Source: CAVWQV01 sp963757115
GTDB lineage: Bacteria > Pseudomonadota > Alphaproteobacteria > Acetobacterales > Acetobacteraceae
Reading direction: 5' to 3'
Length of the DNA stretch: 64,000 nucleotides
Assembly (NCBI GenBank): GCA_963757115.1
Contig: CAVWQV010000006.1
Coordinates: 310,001 to 374,000 of the forward strand
In this document: positions 59,060 to 64,000 of the stretch, piece by piece
Numbering within the stretch: position 1 is the stretch's first letter
Layout of the letters: every line of letters starts with the position of its first letter
Made by a program: the position numbers and the translations under genes
The notes under the pieces: model-generated
Database searches by the model: none
What the model saw: only the letters and a program-made list of their open reading frames with translations
Told to the model about the DNA's origin: nothing

Positions 59060-61750
59060 GCCGCGGCGTCCTCCTCGAGCTGGGGCTGCGCTGGTATCGG
59101 GAAGCTGATGGTGAGCACCGCGCCCGGTCGGTCCGCCCGGTTGGTGGCCTTGATCGTGCCGCCCATGGCTTCCACGAAGCCGCGGCAAATCGGCAGCCCG
59201 AGGCCGGTCCCGGCGCGTTGTCGGTCGCCGCCGTGAACCCGGTAGAATTTGTCGAACACTCGTTCGAGATCGGCGGGCGGGATACCCTCGCCTTCGTCCA
59301 GAACTTCGATCACCACTCGTCCGCCAATTCGTCGCGCGCGCACGTCGATGCGCGATCCGGGTGCCGAGTACTTGGCGGCGTTGTCGAGCAGGTTGAACAA
59401 CACCTGCTCGAACAGCACCATGTCGACGCTCAGCATCGGCAGTTGCGGTTCCAACTCGACCACCACTTTGTTGGCCGACAGAATCCGGTCCGCGCGCCGG
59501 AGCACCGCACCCATGACATCCGACAGGTCTGCCAACCCGCCGTTCAGTTTAAGTGGGCCGGACTCGAGACGTGTCATGTCAAGGAGGTTGCCGATGAACC
59601 GGTTGAGCCGCTCGGCTTCTTCCTGGATCGTGCGGATCATCGCCGCCCTTGCCGCTTCGTCCAGCGCGGCCTGCCGGCTACTCAGGTTGGTGGCCGAACC
59701 CAGGATGGAGGCGAGCGGGGTGCGCAGATCGTGCGAGATCGAGGTCAGCAGGGCGGACCGAAGCCGATCGGTTTCAGCCTGCAACTTGGCTTCGTCCACG
59801 TCGCGCGCCAGGTTGACCCGCTCGACGGCAAGTGCCGCCTGGTCCGACAGCGCGTCGAGCAGCCGGCGCGCGTCGGGGGTTAGCAAGGGACCCGGCTCGT
59901 CGCGGTCGATCCCGAGCACGCCGACCGGGCCGCGGCCGGTCTGCAACGGCAGGAACAGGCGCTTGCCGCCCGGCAGAGTGTCCGAGCCGCGGCCCGCCGG
60001 CCGATTGTGTTGCCACGTCCATTTGGCCGCGGCGAGATCCGCCGCATCGAGCAAATCCTCGGGCGGGTACCCGGCTTGCACCGTCAAGCCGTCCTCCCCC
60101 GGCAGCAGCAGGACGACGCGCACGTCGAGCATCCGGGCGACCTGATAGGCCGTCGCCCACAACACGTCGTCGAGGGACACGGCGCCGGCCAGCTTTCGGC
60201 TGAACTGATACAATTCCTCCGTCGTCCTCGCTCGCGCTTGGGCGGTCACGGTCTGCGTACGCATGCGCGCTGTGAGATTGCTCGCGATCACTGCGACAAG
60301 CGCGAACACGCCCAAAGTGACGACGTTCTCCGGGTCCGCGATCGTGAAGGTGTAGAGCGGGGGAAGGAAGAAGAAGTTGTAGGCGAGAACGCTGAGCAGG
60401 CACGCGAGCAGTGACGCCGCGAGGCCGCCGGCGACGGCGCTGGCAAGCACGGCTAGCAGGAAGACCAGCGCGACACTGGTGATGCCCAGCAGTTCTCGCA
60501 GCAGGCTCGCCGCTGCGAGCGCGCCCATCACCGCCAAGACGCTGATGACCCACGCCGCGAGCTCTACCCGCTTTAGCGCGGCCCGTCCAAGCACCGGCTG
60601 TTTGCCCGCTTCCACGCCTTGCGCCGGCTCTGCGAGAACGTGAACGTGGATGCCGCCCGCCCGACTGATCACGCGCTGAGCGGTCGACCCGCGGAACAGC
60701 TCCGTCCAATGCGCCCGCCGCGACGGCGCAATGACGATATGCGTGAAATTGTGCGCCTTGGCATATTCGACCATGGCCGTCGCGGGATCGGCGCCCGGCA
60801 CCGTTACCACCTCACCGCCCAGGCGCTCAGCGAGCCGCAGCGCGTCGGCGATCGCGCCTCGCCGCTGCGCCCTCCTTCCACGTGCCGCCCTCGATCGCGA
60901 TGGCTTGCCACGGCCCACGCAGGCTGTCGGCGATACGACGCGCGTGTCGCACCAGCGCTTGGCTGCCCGCGGCGCCGTCGACGTAAACCAGCACGCGTTC
61001 GCTGGCGCCCCAAGGCCCGTGGATGGCTTGGCTGCGCATGTAGTCGACCATCTGATCGTCCACACGCTGGGCGGTCCGCCGCAGGGCCAGTTCACGGAGT
61101 GCAGCCAGATTGCCCGGCTTGAAATAGTGCTTGGTCGCTCGCTCGGCTTGTTGGGGTAAGTAAACCTTGCCTTCCTTCAGCCGCTTGAGGAGGTCCTGCG
61201 GCGTGAGGTCGATGACCTCGATGTCGTCGGCACGGTCGATGATTGAGTCCGGTACGGTCTCGCGCACCCGAATGCGGGTGATGCTCGCCACGACGTCGTT
61301 GAGGCTTTCGACGTGCTGCACGTTCAGCGTGGTGAAGACGTCGATCCCGGCCGCGAGCAATTCCTCGACATCGAGGTAGCGCTTCGGATGGCGGCTCCCT
61401 GGCGCGTTGGTGTGGGCAAGTTCGTCGACCAGAACGAGTTGCGGGCGTCGGGCCAGCACGGCATCGAGGTCCATCTCCTCGACGCTGCGGCCCCGATACT
61501 CGACCTTTCGTTGGGGCACTACTTCGAGCCCGTCCAGCAGGGCGAGGGTTTCCTTGCGCCCATGGGTTTCAACGATGCCGACAACGACGTCCACACCTTC
61601 GCGCCGCTTGGTCTGCGCGTTGGACAGCATCTCGAAAGTCTTGCCGACGCCGGGGGCTGCGCCGAAGAACAGCTTCAGCCGGCCCCGGCTTTCGTTTCGC
61701 AACGAGGAAAGCAACGCATCGGGCGACGGGCGCCGGTCAGGCCCGCTCAT
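59056..61750 (-). CDS. kdpD: KdpD sensor histidine kinase, one frameshift
   Basis: About 898 aa. The N-terminal KdpD domain has Walker A GAAPGVGKTFEML and LVDELAHTNAPGSRHPKRY; a USP-like domain (VLVYVDGAAGSQALVRHAR) follows. Near 60865 an indel changes frame; the protein resumes with ADALRLAERLGGEVV, four transmembrane helices, a GAF domain, the HisKA site SISHDLRTPLASILG (phospho-His) and the ATPase boxes DNAAKYS, GIPPADLERVFDKF and GTGLGLPI. It senses potassium limitation and phosphorylates KdpE. Overlaps kdpE by four bases. Confidence 0.92.
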
Positions 61751-61787
61751 CGGCGATCAGGAAGCCAGGAATGAATGGCGGCGGCAA

Positions 61788-62393
61788 TCAGCTCTTTCCG
61801 AGCGCGTCCAGCGCGAGGTTCAGCTGCAAAACGTTAACATGCGGCTCGCCGATCACGCCAAGAAATCGGCCTTCGGTGTGTTCCGTCACCAGCTGCCGCA
61901 CGCGGTCTTCCGGCAGATTGCGGGCCTTGGACACTCTCGGGACCTGGAACAAGGCAGCGGCGGGCGTGATGTCCGGGTCCAGGCCACTTGCCGAAGTGGT
62001 TACCAAATCGACCGGGATCGGCGTACCCGGATTTTCCGCGCTGAGCTTCTCGGCGTCACCCTTGACCCGATCAACCAATGCTTTCGAGGTCGGACCGAGG
62101 TTCGATCCCCCGGAGTTCTGCGCGTTGTAGGGCGCGGGCACCGTCTTGGTGCTGTCGTTGGGGTCGGTGTCGGTTGTGGCCGAAGGACGGCCGTGAAAGT
62201 AGGTAACCCCCGCGAAGTTCTGGCCGATCAGGGAGGAGCCGATCACCTTGCCGTCGTGTTTGATCAGGCTGCCGTTGGCTTGATGCGGAAAGACGAGGCC
62301 GGCGATGCCGGTCATAGCCAAGGGGTAGGCGAGGCCGGTGATGACCGTCATGACGATGATCATCAGTATGGCGGGGCGGATCTGGTTCAGCAT
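61788..62393 (-). CDS. kdpC: potassium-transporting ATPase KdpC subunit
   Basis: 201 aa: one N-terminal transmembrane helix ([19 protein letters not shown]) and a periplasmic domain with the family motifs [27 protein letters not shown] and [11 protein letters not shown]. KdpC links the KdpA channel subunit and the KdpB pump in the high-affinity K+ ATPase. Nineteen bases after kdpB and 37 before kdpD in the usual gene order. Confidence 0.96.
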   Translation of the reverse strand: MLNQIRPAILMIIVMTVITGLAYPLAMTGIAGLVFPHQANGSLIKHDGKVIGSSLIGQNFAGVTYFHGRPSATTDTDPNDSTKTVPAPYNAQNSGGSNLGPTSKALVDRVKGDAEKLSAENPGTPIPVDLVTTSASGLDPDITPAAALFQVPRVSKARNLPEDRVRQLVTEHTEGRFLGVIGEPHVNVLQLNLALDALGKS

Positions 62394-62411
62394 GGTTTGG
62401 TTTCCCGCGCG

Positions 62412-64000
62412 TCAGGCGAGGCCGACGGCGTTGATGAATAGGTCGATGAGCTTGATGCCGACGAATGGCACGATGAGGCCACCTACGCCGTAGATCAGCA
62501 GGTTGCGCCGGAGCACGGTTGCGGCACCGACCGGACGGTAGGTGACGCCGCGCAGCGCCAGCGGGATCAGCGCGACGATGATCAGCGCATTGAACATGAT
62601 CGCGGCCAGGATGGCGCTTTGCGGCGAGGCCAGGCGCATGACGTTCAACGCCGCCAACTGCGGGTAGAAGGCCAGGAACATCGCCGGAATGATGGCGAAA
62701 TATTTGGCCACGTCGTTGGCAATGGAGAAGGTGGTCAGCGCGCCGCGGGTCATCAGCAACTGCTTGCCGATGCCCACGATCTCGATCAGCTTCGTGGGGT
62801 CGCTGTCGAGGTCGACCATGTTGCCGGCCTCGCGGGCTGCCATGGTGCCGGTGTTCATCGCTACACCGACATCGGCCTGCGCCAATGCCGGCGCATCGTT
62901 GGTGCCATCGCCGCACATCGCCACCAGCTTGCCCTTCGCCTGCTCGTCCCGGATCAGCTTCAGCTTGGCTTCCGGGGTGGCCTGGGCAAGGAAGTCGTCC
63001 ACGCCCGCCTCGGCCGCGATCGCCGCCGCGGTCAGCGGGTTGTCGCCGGTAATCATCACCGTGCGAATGCCCATCTGGCGCAGGGCCGCGAAGCGCTCCC
63101 GGATGCCACCCTTCACGATATCCTTGAGATAGATGATGCCGAGCAGCCGGCCGTCCTTCGCCACGGCGAGCGGTGTGCCGCCGGCCTTGGACACCTGCTC
63201 GGCTTTCGCGGTCAGTTCGCGCGCGGCGGCGTCCAGGGCGACGGGGCGCGTCGCCTCTGCCACGCCGCCGCCCGCGCGGTTCGCAAGCGGCATCGCCTCC
63301 TTGCGCCTCGCATAGGCCAGGATGGATTCGACCGCGCCCTTGCGGATCGACGAGCCCGCAAGGTCGATGCCGCTCATGCGGGTCTGGGCGGTGAACGGGA
63401 CGAAGGTGGCGCCCAGTGGCGCCATGTCCCGCTCGCGGATGCCATGGCGCTCCTTCGCCAGCACGACGATCGAACGGCCTTCCGGCGTTTCGTCCGAAAG
63501 TGAGGACAGCTGCGCGGCATCCGCGAGCTCCTGCTCGCTGACCCCCGACACGGGGATGAACTCCGACGCCTGCCGGTTGCCGAGCGTGATGGTGCCGGTC
63601 TTGTCGAGCAGCAGCGTGTCTACGTCGCCCGCCGCCTCGACCGAACGCCCGGATTTCGCCAGCACGTTGAACCGCACCAGCCGGTCCATGCCCGCAATGC
63701 CGATTGCTGAAAGCAGGGCGCCGATCGTCGTCGGGATCAAAGTCACGAACAGGGCGACCAGGATCACCACGGAGATCGCGCCGCCAGCATAGGCCGCAAA
63801 GGACGGGATGGTGGCGGTGGCGAAGATGAAGATGATGGTCAGCCCCGCCAGCAGAATGTTGAGCGCGATCTCGTTCGGGGTTTTCTGCCGCTGCGCGCCC
63901 TCAACGAGTGCGATCATGCGGTCGATGAAGGTGGAGCCCTGGGCTGCCGTGATGCGCACCACGATCTCGTCGGACAGCACGCGGGTGCCCCCTGTCACGG
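62412..64000 (-). CDS. kdpB: potassium-transporting ATPase KdpB subunit, 5' end outside the window
   Basis: The last 529 or so residues of the P-type ATPase subunit; the frame is open through base 64000, so the N-terminus lies upstream, beyond the window. The phosphorylation motif [23 protein letters not shown] in the nucleotide-binding domain, [16 protein letters not shown] and [20 protein letters not shown] in the membrane are intact. KdpB hydrolyses ATP to drive K+ uptake through KdpA. kdpA and kdpF are presumably just upstream, outside the window. Confidence 0.97.
   Translation of the reverse strand, partial: VTGGTRVLSDEIVVRITAAQGSTFIDRMIALVEGAQRQKTPNEIALNILLAGLTIIFIFATATIPSFAAYAGGAISVVILVALFVTLIPTTIGALLSAIGIAGMDRLVRFNVLAKSGRSVEAAGDVDTLLLDKTGTITLGNRQASEFIPVSGVSEQELADAAQLSSLSDETPEGRSIVVLAKERHGIRERDMAPLGATFVPFTAQTRMSGIDLAGSSIRKGAVESILAYARRKEAMPLANRAGGGVAEATRPVALDAAARELTAKAEQVSKAGGTPLAVAKDGRLLGIIYLKDIVKGGIRERFAALRQMGIRTVMITGDNPLTAAAIAAEAGVDDFLAQATPEAKLKLIRDEQAKGKLVAMCGDGTNDAPALAQADVGVAMNTGTMAAREAGNMVDLDSDPTKLIEIVGIGKQLLMTRGALTTFSIANDVAKYFAIIPAMFLAFYPQLAALNVMRLASPQSAILAAIMFNALIIVALIPLALRGVTYRPVGAATVLRRNLLIYGVGGLIVPFVGIKLIDLFINAVGLA

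Overview
The window is a high-GC stretch of a Gram-negative, probably alphaproteobacterial, chromosome. Evidence: an NrdB ending in the alphaproteobacterial-type C-terminus, RsmB-GuaB-RlmE-GuaA neighbourhoods, a PrsK/PrsR pair, Kdp, and very GC-rich codons. I cannot place it below class; Rhodospirillales- or Sphingomonadales-like bacteria are the best guess. It is ordinary chromosome: no transposases, integrases, CRISPR arrays or phage genes were seen.

Layout. 0-6.4 kb: end of a small methyltransferase, a small conserved protein, nrdB, a thiolase, an EthD-domain protein, a cupin, aquaporin Z and a medium-chain reductase. 6.6-13.7 kb (minus strand): a nucleotide/RNA housekeeping block ppx/gppA-rlmE-guaB-rsmB-GNAT-guaA, next to a tRNA-Gln(CUG) at 13858. 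14-25.4 kb: a secreted trypsin-like protease, a broken ClpP-like periplasmic protein, a nitroreductase plus heavily frameshifted pepN, an MlaC/HpnM-like protein, tenA overlapping an alpha/beta hydrolase, a class I aldolase, and a heavily disrupted phosphoesterase behind a good Pho box. 25.6-33.2 kb: two ThDP enzymes, a SAF-domain dehydrogenase, a nucleoside transporter and an oxaloacetate decarboxylase-like enzyme, which looks like a catabolic cluster. 33.5-41.5 kb: trmO and a thioesterase, a DUF4239-type membrane protein, cbpA-cbpM, an enoyl-CoA hydratase plus ADP-forming acyl-CoA synthetase, an SDR and a sugar-nucleotide epimerase.

41.9-53.7 kb is the most interesting part: one plus-strand run prsK-prsR-gmhA-hddC/gmhB fusion-hddA-hybrid histidine kinase, followed by an EF-G-like GTPase and an SDR. 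PrsK/PrsR is the two-component system known from PEP-CTERM/exopolysaccharide loci. Here it sits directly upstream of what looks like the complete set for GDP-D-glycero-alpha-D-manno-heptose synthesis. 53.7-57.8 kb holds a MarR regulator, an amidase, an SDR and an LLM-type flavin oxidoreductase. 57.8-64 kb is kdpB(partial)-kdpC-kdpD-kdpE followed by a PtsN-like EIIA-Ntr gene, all on the minus strand.

A strong quality signal runs through the window. Genes between about 2-15 kb and 28-48.4 kb are intact, but at least a dozen genes elsewhere are broken by single-base indels although both sides still encode well-conserved protein. pepN, the phosphoesterase, an SDR and the LLM oxidoreductase have three or more breaks each. 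Residual sequencing or assembly error is the likelier reading, since kdpD, kdpE and the EF-G-like gene are also hit; genuine decay cannot be excluded for the phosphoesterase and pepN. Genes with one or two breaks, or a broken gene otherwise intact, are listed as CDS with the break stated; multiply broken genes are listed as pseudogenes.
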